From positions 1 to 14,002 of the forward strand of contig DFIJ01000038.1 of the NCBI GenBank assembly GCA_002372775.1: a stretch of DNA of 14,002 nt, written 5' to 3'. The translations under genes and the position numbers were made by a program. This document shows positions 1 through 7,506 of this stretch, one piece after another. Under the pieces are notes generated by a model, which ran no database searches, was not told the origin of the DNA, and worked only from the letters and a program-made list of their open reading frames with translations. Numbering within the stretch: the first letter of the stretch is position 1; the number at the start of each line of letters is the position of its first letter. Source of the stretch: Christensenella sp. UBA3700. GTDB lineage: Bacteria > Bacillota > Clostridia > Christensenellales > UBA3700.

Positions 1-948
1 GTAATTAATCACGTAGGAGCAAAGATTGTTCTTTGTGATATTCAAAAAGATAATTATGAAATGGATTACAACCAACTTTCTTCATTAATTAATGAAAGAA
101 CAAAAGTTATAATCCCAGTTGATTATGCTGGCAAAATCTGTAATTATGATGCTTTATATAGAATTGTCGAAGACAAAAAAACATTGTTTAAGGCAAATAA
201 TAGTATTCAAGCCTTATTCAATAGAATAATACTACTTGCTGATGCTGCACATAGTTTTGGTGCCGTATGGCATGAAAAAAAGAGTGGAAGCGTTGCTGAC
301 TTTACTTCATTCAGTTTCCATGCAGTAAAGAATTTAACAACAGCGGAGGGTGGAGCCGTTACTTGGAATGATGTTCAAGGTCTTGATAATGAATGGTTAT
401 ATAAGCAGTTTATGTTGTGGTCATTACATGGTCAAAGCAAAGATGCTTTAGCTAAGACTCAATTAGGAGCCTGGGAATATGACATAAAAATGTGTGGCAT
501 GAAGTGTAATATGACAGATATTATGGCAGCAATAGGCCTTGCCCAATTAGATAGATATGACAGTCTATTAGCTAGAAGAAGAGAAATAGTTCAAAAATAT
601 GATTCTCGATTATCAAATTATGTTGATTCTGTTGAGCATTATGGAAAGGATTATGCTTCAAGTGGTCATTTATATATTACAAACGTTAAAAATATTGATG
701 GAATAAAGCGTAACAAAATTATAGAGAGAATGGCAGAGAACGGAATTGCTACAAATGTACATTACAAGCCACTTCCAATGCATACAGCTTATAAGAATTT
801 AGGATTTGATATTAAGGATTATCCTAACGCTTTCAAAAGATTTGAGAACGAAATAACTCTTCCTCTTCATACATTATTAACAAACGAAGAAGTTGATTAT
901 ATTATAGAAAAATATATAGAAATTATAAAAGAGGTTAGAGATGTATAG
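1..948 (+). CDS. DegT/DnrJ/EryC1/StrS-family nucleotide-sugar aminotransferase, 5'-truncated
   Basis: PLP-dependent aminotransferase of the family that places an amino group on 4-keto (or 3-keto) nucleotide sugars in the cytosol. The reading frame is open to the first base of the window, so the start lies upstream; the Met codon at 61 falls inside the conserved fold and is not the start. 315 residues are visible, and family members are usually around 370-400, so roughly 60-80 are missing. Numbering from base 1, DAAHSFGA (D81) is the PLP-ring-binding segment and SFHAVKNLTTAEGG carries the Schiff-base lysine, K110 (codon 328-330). About 15 extra residues precede the DAAH strand, a variant I associate with a capsule-cluster subfamily. 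The last 8 bases overlap the next gene, a phosphoglycosyl transferase, so the product is probably the first sugar of the repeat unit. Candidates are AATGal-type or bacillosamine-type sugars; the exact substrate cannot be read from sequence. Confidence 0.93.
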   Translation, partial: VINHVGAKIVLCDIQKDNYEMDYNQLSSLINERTKVIIPVDYAGKICNYDALYRIVEDKKTLFKANNSIQALFNRIILLADAAHSFGAVWHEKKSGSVADFTSFSFHAVKNLTTAEGGAVTWNDVQGLDNEWLYKQFMLWSLHGQSKDALAKTQLGAWEYDIKMCGMKCNMTDIMAAIGLAQLDRYDSLLARRREIVQKYDSRLSNYVDSVEHYGKDYASSGHLYITNVKNIDGIKRNKIIERMAENGIATNVHYKPLPMHTAYKNLGFDIKDYPNAFKRFENEITLPLHTLLTNEEVDYIIEKYIEIIKEVRDV

Positions 949-1540
949 TTTTTGCAAAAGGGCCTTTGATATAGTTGCTTCAATGTTTGGTATCATTTGT
1001 TTGTTGTGGCTTTTTGTTATTGTTTCAATAGCAATAAAAACCACATCTAAAGGGCCTGTAATCTTTAAACAAGAAAGGGTTGGTTTAAATGGAAAGATTT
1101 TTAAGATTTGGAAATTTAGATCAATGGTAACTAATGCAGAGAAAAAAGGTCTTCAGATTACAAGCAAAGAAGATAATAGAATAACGGGCGTTGGCAAATT
1201 TATAAGAAAATACAAGATTGATGAACTAGCTCAACTATTTAATGTATTGTTTGGACAAATGAGTTTTGTTGGGCCTAGACCTGAGGTTCCAAAATATGTT
1301 GCCTTGTATAACGAAGAGCAAAAGAAAGTGTTAACAGTAAAACCTGGTATTACAGATTTAGCATCAATTGAGTATTGCAATGAAAATGATTTACTAGATT
1401 CGTCAAACGACCCGGAAAGCACATATATCAATACAATTATGCCTGCAAAATTAGAATTAAACTTGGCTTATATTGAAAAAGCAGGTTTTTGGTATGATAT
1501 AGGATTAATTTTTAAAACATTTGCGAGGATTTTAAAATAA
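941..1540 (+). CDS. Undecaprenyl-phosphate sugar phosphotransferase (small PglC/WcfS-like monotopic PGT)
   Basis: Initiating enzyme of lipid-linked glycan synthesis: it moves a sugar-1-phosphate from a nucleotide sugar to undecaprenyl phosphate at the inner membrane face. At 199 residues it is just the bacterial sugar transferase domain (PF02397) without the multi-helix N-terminus of WbaP-type enzymes. One hydrophobic segment lies at about residues 10-32. Family motifs follow in order: GPVIFKQERVG (38-48), WKFRSM (57-62), the catalytic Asp-Glu pair in KIDELAQLFNVL (D94, E95), and MSFVGPRPEVP (107-117). The start ATG overlaps the upstream aminotransferase by 8 bases and has a GAGG Shine-Dalgarno at 931-934. 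The stop overlaps the next start (TAATG), suggesting translational coupling. Which sugar is used is unknown; pairing with an aminotransferase points to an amino-trideoxyhexose. Confidence 0.94.
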   Translation: MYSFCKRAFDIVASMFGIICLLWLFVIVSIAIKTTSKGPVIFKQERVGLNGKIFKIWKFRSMVTNAEKKGLQITSKEDNRITGVGKFIRKYKIDELAQLFNVLFGQMSFVGPRPEVPKYVALYNEEQKKVLTVKPGITDLASIEYCNENDLLDSSNDPESTYINTIMPAKLELNLAYIEKAGFWYDIGLIFKTFARILK

Positions 1541-2355
1541 TGGAAAAGTATTCTTTTTTAGCATCTGTATACAGAAATACAAAGCTTAATGAACTTGAGG
1601 CTGCTTTAGATAGTTGGGAAAATCAAACTGTAAAACCGGATCAAATTGTAATCGTATTTGACGGTGAATTATCTACAGAAGTTTCAGAGTATTTAGATAA
1701 GAAAAAGAATAATAGTTTATATACATTTGTTCCTTTAAAACAAAATGTTGGCCTTGGTAAGGCTTTAGCTTTTGGTATGGAAAAATGTAAAAATGAAATT
1801 ATCGCACGTGCAGATACAGATGATATTTGTGTCTTAGATAGATGCGAAAAACAATTGGCATATTTGGCAAATAATCCGGATTGTTCAATAGTAGGTGCCA
1901 ATATAGCTGAGTTTATAGATTCGATAGACAATGTTGTTGGACATAGAATTGTCCCTGAAAATCACAAAGATATAGTTTCCTATATGAAGAAGAGATGTCC
2001 ATTTAATCATATGGCAGTTATGTTTAGAAAATCCGAGATTGAAAAGGCAGGGGGATATTTACATTGGTATTTAAACGAGGATAGTTATCTTTGGGTAAGG
2101 ATGTACTTGGCAGGATGTAATTTTCATAATCTGCAAGAAACTTTAGTATATGCTCGAGTAGGGCATGAAATGTATGCTAGACGTGGAGGCTACAAGTATT
2201 ACGTTAGTGAAAAAGAATTATTTAAATATATGTATAAAAAAAATATTATTTCGTATAAAGAGTATCTTATTGCCAAATCAATCAGGTTTATCGTTCAGGT
2301 ATTAATGACAAATCGCGTAAGACAATGGTTCTTTAAGACTTTTGCAAGGAGTTAA
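1540..2355 (+). CDS. Family 2 glycosyltransferase (AmsE-like)
   Basis: Cytosolic inverting glycosyltransferase that would extend the lipid-linked repeat unit. The 271-residue protein has a GT-A fold: an N-terminal nucleotide-binding half beginning FLASVYRN and including IVFDG (D41), the metal-binding DTDD motif at residues 92-95 ([13 protein letters not shown]), and an acceptor half with [15 protein letters not shown] (about 153-167) and a [10 protein letters not shown] segment whose E180-D181 is the usual position of the catalytic base. The CPFNH...FRKS pattern resembles AmsE-type capsule transferases. No transmembrane helix is evident, though the C-terminal 50 residues are basic and hydrophobic and may touch the membrane. 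Its ATG shares one base with the upstream stop codon. Donor and acceptor sugars cannot be assigned. Confidence 0.93.
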   Translation: MEKYSFLASVYRNTKLNELEAALDSWENQTVKPDQIVIVFDGELSTEVSEYLDKKKNNSLYTFVPLKQNVGLGKALAFGMEKCKNEIIARADTDDICVLDRCEKQLAYLANNPDCSIVGANIAEFIDSIDNVVGHRIVPENHKDIVSYMKKRCPFNHMAVMFRKSEIEKAGGYLHWYLNEDSYLWVRMYLAGCNFHNLQETLVYARVGHEMYARRGGYKYYVSEKELFKYMYKKNIISYKEYLIAKSIRFIVQVLMTNRVRQWFFKTFARS

Positions 2356-2357
2356 TT

Positions 2358-3416
2358 ATGGTAATTCTTCACATTGCTTGTATAAATAATAATCCTTATA
2401 GCGGCGTGTCAGTAGTGGTTCCACAACATATTAAGGCGCAATCACGATATGCGGATGTTGGGTTTATAAATGTTAATAATGAACAGATATTTAATAATAA
2501 TCAGTTTCAATACAAAAAAGGTTTTTCTTTGTCTTCTCTTCCTGCGCCATACAATAAGCCGGATTTGGTTGTGTTTCATGAAGCTTATAGGATTCAGTAT
2601 TTAGAAATAAGTAAAGTGTTGCGTGCGTATAGTGTTCCGTATGTTATAATTCCGCACGGAGAACTATGTATTCAATCTCAAAAGAAAAAGAGAATAAAAA
2701 AAATGCTAGCAAATATCTTGTTTTTTAATAGATTCATCAATAAAGCAATCGCAGTGCAGTGTTTGTCTAAAAACGAGTTTAATAACACAAGATTTGGGAG
2801 AGAAAAAATAATAGCTACAAATGGAATTAATTTACCTCAGGAATATAGAAATAGCAATAATGAATCCCTAAGAATAGTATATATTGGTAGATTGGAAGTA
2901 AGAGTAAAAGGACTAGATTTACTTATTGAAGCGTTGAGTTCAATAAAAGAATTTCTGATTTCAAATAGTGTACGAATAGATCTATATGGGCCAGATTGTC
3001 AAGGAAGGTATAAACAAGTTGAAGATTTAATTAAACAATATGAAGTACAGGATATCGTTAATCTTCATCATGAAGTTAATGGTGACGAGAAAAAGAAGAT
3101 ATTGTTGAATTCTGATTATTTTATTCAAACTTCAAGACACGAGGGGATGCCTATGGGAATATTAGAAGCTTATGGGTATGGAATACCAGGAATAATAACT
3201 ACGGGTACTAGCCTTGGAGATATTACAAAAGAATATAATGCAGGTTTTGTATCTGATGTTTCATCAAAAGGGATTGCAGATGCAATAATAAATGCTGTGA
3301 ATTATAAAGAAGAAATAAGAATTAGATCAGACAACGCAAGGAAACTGATTAAAGACAACTTTGAATGGGATGCTATAGCAAAAGAAACCATCGCGAAATA
3401 TCGTGCATTATTATAA
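2358..3416 (+). CDS. Family 4 (GT-B) glycosyltransferase
   Basis: Retaining glycosyltransferase of the GT1/GT4 superfamily, predicted to add another sugar to the lipid-linked unit. The 352 residues show an N-terminal acceptor Rossmann domain (starting [14 protein letters not shown], with the segment VIIPHGEL) and a C-terminal donor domain starting at [13 protein letters not shown] (about 175-187, with the R178 and K184 phosphate-binding positions). The EX7E motif is in [14 protein letters not shown], glutamates E262 and E270. Length is typical for the family. The gene starts 2 bases after the previous stop, with AAGGAG at 2346-2351, so it belongs to the same operon. The sugar and linkage are not predictable from the sequence. 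Confidence 0.94.
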   Translation: MVILHIACINNNPYSGVSVVVPQHIKAQSRYADVGFINVNNEQIFNNNQFQYKKGFSLSSLPAPYNKPDLVVFHEAYRIQYLEISKVLRAYSVPYVIIPHGELCIQSQKKKRIKKMLANILFFNRFINKAIAVQCLSKNEFNNTRFGREKIIATNGINLPQEYRNSNNESLRIVYIGRLEVRVKGLDLLIEALSSIKEFLISNSVRIDLYGPDCQGRYKQVEDLIKQYEVQDIVNLHHEVNGDEKKKILLNSDYFIQTSRHEGMPMGILEAYGYGIPGIITTGTSLGDITKEYNAGFVSDVSSKGIADAIINAVNYKEEIRIRSDNARKLIKDNFEWDAIAKETIAKYRALL

Positions 3417-3452
3417 ACAGATAATGTGTTGATATGATTTAGGGGTATATTA

Positions 3453-4544
3453 ATGGAATTATATATTGGGTTAGCAATATTGTTTTTACTTGTTTCAGCT
3501 TGTGCTGCAGAAAGGGCATCAGTTGGAAATAGGGTTCTACCTCAAAAATACATCAATAAATCATATCTATTTATATCAGTTTTTGTTTTGACGGTATTAT
3601 GGTTCCTGACTGCTTTTAGGTCTATTAGTATAGGCAACGATACTGCATCTTATGTAAGGATTTATAATAATATAGTTAATAATGGAGTGAGTTCTAAAAC
3701 AAGAATAGAGGTGGGGTTTCAAGCATATTGTTATGTTTTATCCCTATTTAAAGTCGATGCTAGATGGTTTATTATAATTACAGCTTCTCTGTTTTATTTT
3801 CTATTAATTTATTATATCATTAAGTATTCGAATAATTATGCATTTTCGGCAGTACTTGCCTTTTGCTTTACATATTCGATTTTTGCTTCCATGATCAGGC
3901 AAGATTTTGCAATGATTATTGTGCTATATGCTTATCAGTTAATTAAAAAGGATAGAAAGATTAAAGCATTATTGCTAATATGTCTTGCTATAACTTTTCA
4001 CAATACAGCAGCTGCGGCATTTTTGTTTTTCTTTAACTGGAGAAAAGTGAAATACAATCGTGTTATTGTTCTAGTCTTGTTTACGATTGTTTTATGTATT
4101 TCTGGAGCTGTCAGCTTGATAATATTGAAAGTTTTAAATGTTTTTGGGTGGGATTATTATGCACTATATTTTAGTGGAAAATATGCTTCATCGGGCTGGC
4201 TTGCTGTCTTTGTCGACGTTTTTAGAGCATTAGCATTCTTGTCAATAATACATGAGGCTTATATTGATAAGGATAATATAGAGACAAGAATGGCGATGAA
4301 TAATTCTGTTTATTTATGTTTGTTTTGTAGTATAGGTTTTGCTTTAAACCTGTTTACTAGATTCGCAGACTATTTCATTTTGATAACAATAGTAGAAATA
4401 CCTAATGCTATAACAAATTCAAAAATTAAAAACAAGTTTATTATCACTATTTTAATTTGTGTTTTGTCGATCGCTTATTTTATAGTAGTATTAATATTTA
4501 GACCAGAATGGAATCATTTGTATCCATATGAGTTTTGGGGGTGA
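3453..4544 (+). CDS. EpsG-family polytopic membrane protein, probable polysaccharide polymerase (Wzy-like)
   Basis: Predicted polymerase that links flipped lipid-borne repeat units outside the membrane. The 363-residue protein is hydrophobic with roughly 9-10 membrane segments. It shows three EpsG-family (PF14897) signatures: FRSISIGNDTASY at 55-67 (R56, D63, T64), MIRQDFAM with R149-Q150, and a TFHNTA motif with H183. A late FTRFADYF segment matches another conserved arginine region. EpsG proteins are Wzy-like by topology and context; direct biochemical proof is thin for most of them. It follows a 36-bp gap, the largest inside this gene block, with an AGGGGT Shine-Dalgarno about 9 bases before the ATG. 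Its position just before the flippase supports the polymerase call. An O-antigen ligase or sugar-modifying membrane protein is less likely. Confidence 0.85.
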   Translation: MELYIGLAILFLLVSACAAERASVGNRVLPQKYINKSYLFISVFVLTVLWFLTAFRSISIGNDTASYVRIYNNIVNNGVSSKTRIEVGFQAYCYVLSLFKVDARWFIIITASLFYFLLIYYIIKYSNNYAFSAVLAFCFTYSIFASMIRQDFAMIIVLYAYQLIKKDRKIKALLLICLAITFHNTAAAAFLFFFNWRKVKYNRVIVLVLFTIVLCISGAVSLIILKVLNVFGWDYYALYFSGKYASSGWLAVFVDVFRALAFLSIIHEAYIDKDNIETRMAMNNSVYLCLFCSIGFALNLFTRFADYFILITIVEIPNAITNSKIKNKFIITILICVLSIAYFIVVLIFRPEWNHLYPYEFWG

Positions 4545-4551
4545 TTTTTGA

Positions 4552-5961
4552 ATGAATAAGAAGTTTGTTAGTTTAATTAAAGACACCCTTGTTTTTGCAT
4601 TAGGAAGTATTGGATCTAAGATTATTCTATTCTTCTTAGTACCACTATACACAAATTATTTAACAAGTGAAGAGTACGGGATAGCAGATTTGGTTTTTAC
4701 TTTCTCGCAACTTTTAACTCCGATATTATCCTTGGTCGTATATAATGGAGTATTAAGATATGGACTATCAAAAGATGAAAAGAAAGAAGATGCACTATTG
4801 ATAGGATATATAGTATTAATAATAGGTGCTCTTGTTTCTGTATCTATAGCGCCATTATTAAATCTTTACGGCAGTATATCAAAGTGGAAATGGTATTTAA
4901 TAGCGTATATTATTATTTATAATTTTAATTCGCTAAATATGGTTTATTTAAAAATCAAAGATAAGAATAAGTCATATGCAATAATTAGTATTATACAGAC
5001 CGCATCATTGGCTGGATTAAATATTGTCCTATTGGTTTGTTTTAATCTAAATATAGAAGGATATTTACTTGCAAATATTATAGCAGTGCTGCTATCTATG
5101 ATTATTTCCTTAATAGTAGGCGGCGTTATTGTAGATATTAGAAAAGCCGTTTTTCGCAAAGATTTGTTTGTCAAGATTTTAAGATATTCTTTACCTTTAA
5201 TACTGAACGATATTTCTTGGTGGATTATTCATTCTTCCGATAAGATAATGATAGATGCAATGCTGGATAGTTCGACATTGGGACTCTACACTATTGCAAC
5301 TAAGATACCGGCATTGATAAACGTATTTATTTCAATTTTTTCCCAAGCATGGGGAATATCCTCGATAAAGGAAATAGAGAGTACAAAAGAAACAGGGTTC
5401 TATTCAGGAGTTTTTAAAGTATATTCATTTATTTCATTTCTCGCTCCGATATTAATTCTATTTGTTATAAAAATATTTATGAAGGTATATGTAGCAGAGG
5501 AATATTATATAGCATGGCAATATACTCCGCTTTTGTTGGCTGCGGCATCATTCTCAGCAATATCAACATATTTCGGTTCGCTATATGGAGCGCTTAAAAG
5601 GAATGTAAACAGTATGGTAACTACAATTATTGCAGCAATTGTTAATATTGTTGCTAATTATGTGTTTATTAAGTTATATGGAATATGGGGGGCACTAATA
5701 GGAACCATTCTTGCATATATAGTGATTTCAACAATCAGAATGATTGATATTTATAGATATATGCATATTAAATTAGATGTAATAAGATATTTGTTAAATG
5801 CTATAATTGTTGTTGCACTATCAATATTGGTTTCTATGGATTTCTGTGTATATTTATCGTGTGCCATAGGCCTTGTGTCTTTCTTGACAATAAATGGAAG
5901 TGTAATTGTAGAAATATTTAAGACTTTTTTTATAAGGAGTGAAAATGAAGATATCTCATAA
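4552..5961 (+). CDS. Wzx-like polysaccharide flippase (MOP superfamily)
   Basis: Predicted to flip the undecaprenyl-diphosphate-linked repeat unit across the cytoplasmic membrane. The 469 residues fit the usual length of Wzx/RfbX-type proteins and show about 12-14 hydrophobic helices in two halves. The N-terminus has the typical pattern of DTLVFALGSIGSKIILFFLVPLY followed by LTSEEYGIADL, the G-adjacent loop common in this family. A second conserved stretch is LNDISWWIIHSSDKIMID, where aromatic and polar residues line the substrate cavity. Start at ATG 4552 is set by GGGGGTGA at 4537-4544, which overlaps the polymerase stop. The 3' end overlaps the next gene by 17 bases. One polymerase and one flippase are enough for a Wzx/Wzy pathway. 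Confidence 0.93.
   Translation: MNKKFVSLIKDTLVFALGSIGSKIILFFLVPLYTNYLTSEEYGIADLVFTFSQLLTPILSLVVYNGVLRYGLSKDEKKEDALLIGYIVLIIGALVSVSIAPLLNLYGSISKWKWYLIAYIIIYNFNSLNMVYLKIKDKNKSYAIISIIQTASLAGLNIVLLVCFNLNIEGYLLANIIAVLLSMIISLIVGGVIVDIRKAVFRKDLFVKILRYSLPLILNDISWWIIHSSDKIMIDAMLDSSTLGLYTIATKIPALINVFISIFSQAWGISSIKEIESTKETGFYSGVFKVYSFISFLAPILILFVIKIFMKVYVAEEYYIAWQYTPLLLAAASFSAISTYFGSLYGALKRNVNSMVTTIIAAIVNIVANYVFIKLYGIWGALIGTILAYIVISTIRMIDIYRYMHIKLDVIRYLLNAIIVVALSILVSMDFCVYLSCAIGLVSFLTINGSVIVEIFKTFFIRSENEDIS
5934..5939 (+). promoter_or_regulatory. Shine-Dalgarno AAGGAG deciding the start at 5945
   Basis: AAGGAG lies 5 bases before ATG 5945. A GTG at 5939 in the same frame overlaps this element itself and so cannot use it. 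ATG 5945 is therefore the supported start. Confidence 0.85.
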
Positions 5962-7159
5962 ATGGCTTAAGCCACTAAATTTTTTAATTCCCAAAAACAA
6001 TAGATATGTATATGCTGCGCCCCATCCTAATGGTGCGAAGGATTGCTACGATATTATAAACTATTCAGCGGATAATTTATTATGCTTAATAAACTATATG
6101 CTTCGTAATTATAATGGGAAAAGACTTGCTATTTTCTTAGAATATTTTGATGTGTCTAGATTGGGAAAAATGAAGAATTATATCAATTCATTTAATAATC
6201 AAAGTTTAAAATTTGTTTTTGTACAATCTCATCTTTCTCCTTGCGTAAAGAATAGAATAGTTGTTGCAATCAAGGGAGCTTTGAAAAGATTTAGGTGTAA
6301 GTATTGGTTTGCCGACACAGGTTTTGTGCATTACTATGAGAAAGTTAATAGGCAGAAATATATCAACTGCAATTATTCAACACCACTAAAGCATGTTGGT
6401 GCTTTCTCTGTTGATCATGATTTTTCAAATACTGATGTATATTATGAAACATCACTAATGACTGCTTGTGCACACTCGGCTGAGTTTCGCGTGCCGCTAG
6501 ATAATTGTGCAATTATTGGATTCCCAAGAAACGACAACTTATTTATTAATAATAAAAGGCAAGTAATATATGATTGGATTAAAAGTAAGACTAATATTGA
6601 ATTTGAAAAACTTATCGTCTATGCGCCAACATATAGAGATTACAATGGGGCATTTGAAACAAATTGTGTATTTGGTTTTGTAGACGAAGATAATAAAATA
6701 TATGAGTATCTAAAAGAGAAGAAGATTCTAGTAGTTGCAAAAATGCATCCACTTCAAAAAGTTTATAAATCTGTGTTTAATGATCATATTATAGAATATG
6801 AGAAAAATTATGATTTTACGCTATATGACATGTTGGGAATCTCGGATATGTTGGTATCTGACTATTCATCAGTTTTACATGATTATATATTGACGAAAAA
6901 GCCTGTTTTGTTAGATTTTTTTGATCAAGAAAGGTATAAAGATACTAGAGGATTTATTTTTGACCCGATATCTTATGTGTGCCCAGGTGCTATTTGCGTG
7001 GATGTAGAGAGTTTTATTGAAAATATGGATAAAGAGCTAAAAAGCAAGAGTAGAGATGAAAATTATATTCGAGTGCTAGAGATGTTCCATAAAAATAAAG
7101 ACAACAATTCTACAAAAAGGGCCTATGAGGCTTTTGTGAAAATGATTAACAATGAATGA
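5945..7159 (+). CDS. TagF-family CDP-glycerol glycerophosphotransferase-like protein with altered first histidine motif
   Basis: The 404-residue protein belongs to the CDP-glycerol:poly(glycerophosphate) glycerophosphotransferase family (PF04464, as in TagB/TagF), GT-B-like peripheral membrane enzymes that transfer glycerol-phosphate from CDP-glycerol. Family features in the C-terminal half: KLIVYAPTYRDY, VVAKMHPL with the conserved histidine H268, SDMLVSDYSSVLHDY (SDYSS at 305-309), KKPVLLDFF and YKDTRGFIFD. The first catalytic motif is aberrant. Where relatives have WHGTPLK, this protein reads NYSTPLK (143-149), so the histidine found critical in TagF-type enzymes is Tyr144. It may use a different donor, such as CMP-AEP made by the operon downstream, or may be inactive; both are inference. 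It starts inside the flippase gene's last 17 bases and ends the first gene block. No TagD gene for CDP-glycerol is seen in the window, unless the fused domain at 8643 serves that role. Confidence 0.85.
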   Translation: MKISHKWLKPLNFLIPKNNRYVYAAPHPNGAKDCYDIINYSADNLLCLINYMLRNYNGKRLAIFLEYFDVSRLGKMKNYINSFNNQSLKFVFVQSHLSPCVKNRIVVAIKGALKRFRCKYWFADTGFVHYYEKVNRQKYINCNYSTPLKHVGAFSVDHDFSNTDVYYETSLMTACAHSAEFRVPLDNCAIIGFPRNDNLFINNKRQVIYDWIKSKTNIEFEKLIVYAPTYRDYNGAFETNCVFGFVDEDNKIYEYLKEKKILVVAKMHPLQKVYKSVFNDHIIEYEKNYDFTLYDMLGISDMLVSDYSSVLHDYILTKKPVLLDFFDQERYKDTRGFIFDPISYVCPGAICVDVESFIENMDKELKSKSRDENYIRVLEMFHKNKDNNSTKRAYEAFVKMINNE

Positions 7160-7185
7160 TTACATCATTATAATAGAATATATCA

Positions 7186-7208
7186 AGCAAAAGAGCATGT
7201 TTTTTGCT
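7186..7208. repeat. Inverted repeat AGCAAAA/TTTTGCT, weak hairpin after the TagF-like gene
   Basis: Seven-bp perfect arms at 7186-7192 and 7202-7208 with a 9-base loop, 26 bases past the stop at 7159. The stem is mostly A-T and is followed by AAAAAG rather than a T-run, so it is at best a weak terminator or an RNA 3'-end stabiliser. Confidence 0.35.
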
Positions 7209-7261
7209 AAAAAGTAGCGAAGTTTTAATATAAAAAAACATAAATAATAGTTTTTTTAAAG

Positions 7262-7286
7262 GGATGCTGATAATTGGTCAGCATTC
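7262..7286. repeat. Inverted repeat GGATGCTGA/TCAGCATTC, stable hairpin without T-tract
   Basis: Arms at 7262-7270 and 7278-7286, with seven Watson-Crick pairs in a row (ATGCTGA/TCAGCAT), then one G-U and one G-C pair, around the loop TAATTGG. This is the most GC-rich stem in the gap. A T-run lies before it (7251-7257) rather than after, so it does not fit a + strand intrinsic terminator; for the - strand the trailing bases would be A, not T. It could be an operator or a structured leader if transcription reads through. Confidence 0.5.
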
Positions 7287-7395
7287 AGGATAGGTAATTC
7301 AAAGCGCAGTATTAAAATTGTCTTTTGACGATTCAAGTATTTATTGATTGGAAGCTGAGGTGTTATCATTTGCATATTAATTAACGATGTTGTAA

Positions 7396-7428
7396 TATAA
7401 TATAATGTCAGTTAAATATTATATTATA
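7396..7428. repeat. Perfect 11-bp all-A/T inverted repeat around an 11-bp spacer
   Basis: TATAATATAAT at 7396-7406 is the exact reverse complement of ATTATATTATA at 7418-7428. Each arm or its edge contains TATAAT-like hexamers (7401-7406 and 7425-7430). It sits about 80-110 bases before the AEP transaminase start. It may be a transcription factor site or simply low-complexity promoter DNA. Confidence 0.5.
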
Positions 7429-7450
7429 ATATTATAGTTTTCTATAGAAT

Positions 7451-7478
7451 TTGCACGATAAACATATTAATTTAAAAT
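7451..7478 (+). promoter_or_regulatory. Possible sigma-A promoter for the AEP operon
   Basis: TTGCAC (7451-7456), a 16-bp spacer and TAAAAT (7473-7478) would start transcription near 7485, leaving a leader of about 22 bases before ATG 7507. The -10 is 5/6 to consensus and the -35 only 3/6. Competing TATAAT hexamers at 7401 and 7425 lack a clear -35, so the true promoter is unresolved. Confidence 0.35.
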
Positions 7479-7506
7479 ACATTTGTGCATTATGAGAGAG
7501 GAATGA

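Larger units (their letters stand above)
7160..7506. other. 347-bp non-coding gap between the glycan block and the AEP operon
   Basis: No convincing open reading frame with a ribosome binding site is seen on either strand. The gap is very AT-rich and contains three inverted repeats (listed separately), many overlapping TATAAT-like hexamers at about 7396-7438, and a possible promoter near the right end. No strong intrinsic terminator (GC stem plus T-run) is visible after 7159, so some readthrough into the AEP operon is possible. Confidence 0.75.

Noticed and set aside
61..63. ATG at 61 as the start of the aminotransferase
   Set aside because: The frame is open from base 1 and the preceding residues (VINHVGAKIVLCDI) match the conserved strand of DegT proteins, so the true start is upstream of the window.
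1231..1931. Minus-strand open frames at 1231-1431 and 1641-1931
   Set aside because: Both are fully antisense to well-supported glycan genes and have no recognisable product.
5939..5941. GTG start for the TagF-like gene
   Set aside because: It overlaps the AAGGAG ribosome site; ATG 5945, two codons on, is correctly spaced.
7262..7286. Intrinsic terminator at the 9-bp hairpin
   Set aside because: No T-run follows on the + strand, and the bases following on the - strand are A, not T.
7160..7506. Riboswitch or small RNA gene in the gap
   Set aside because: Only simple hairpins are visible; I recognise no known riboswitch core and cannot support an RNA gene.
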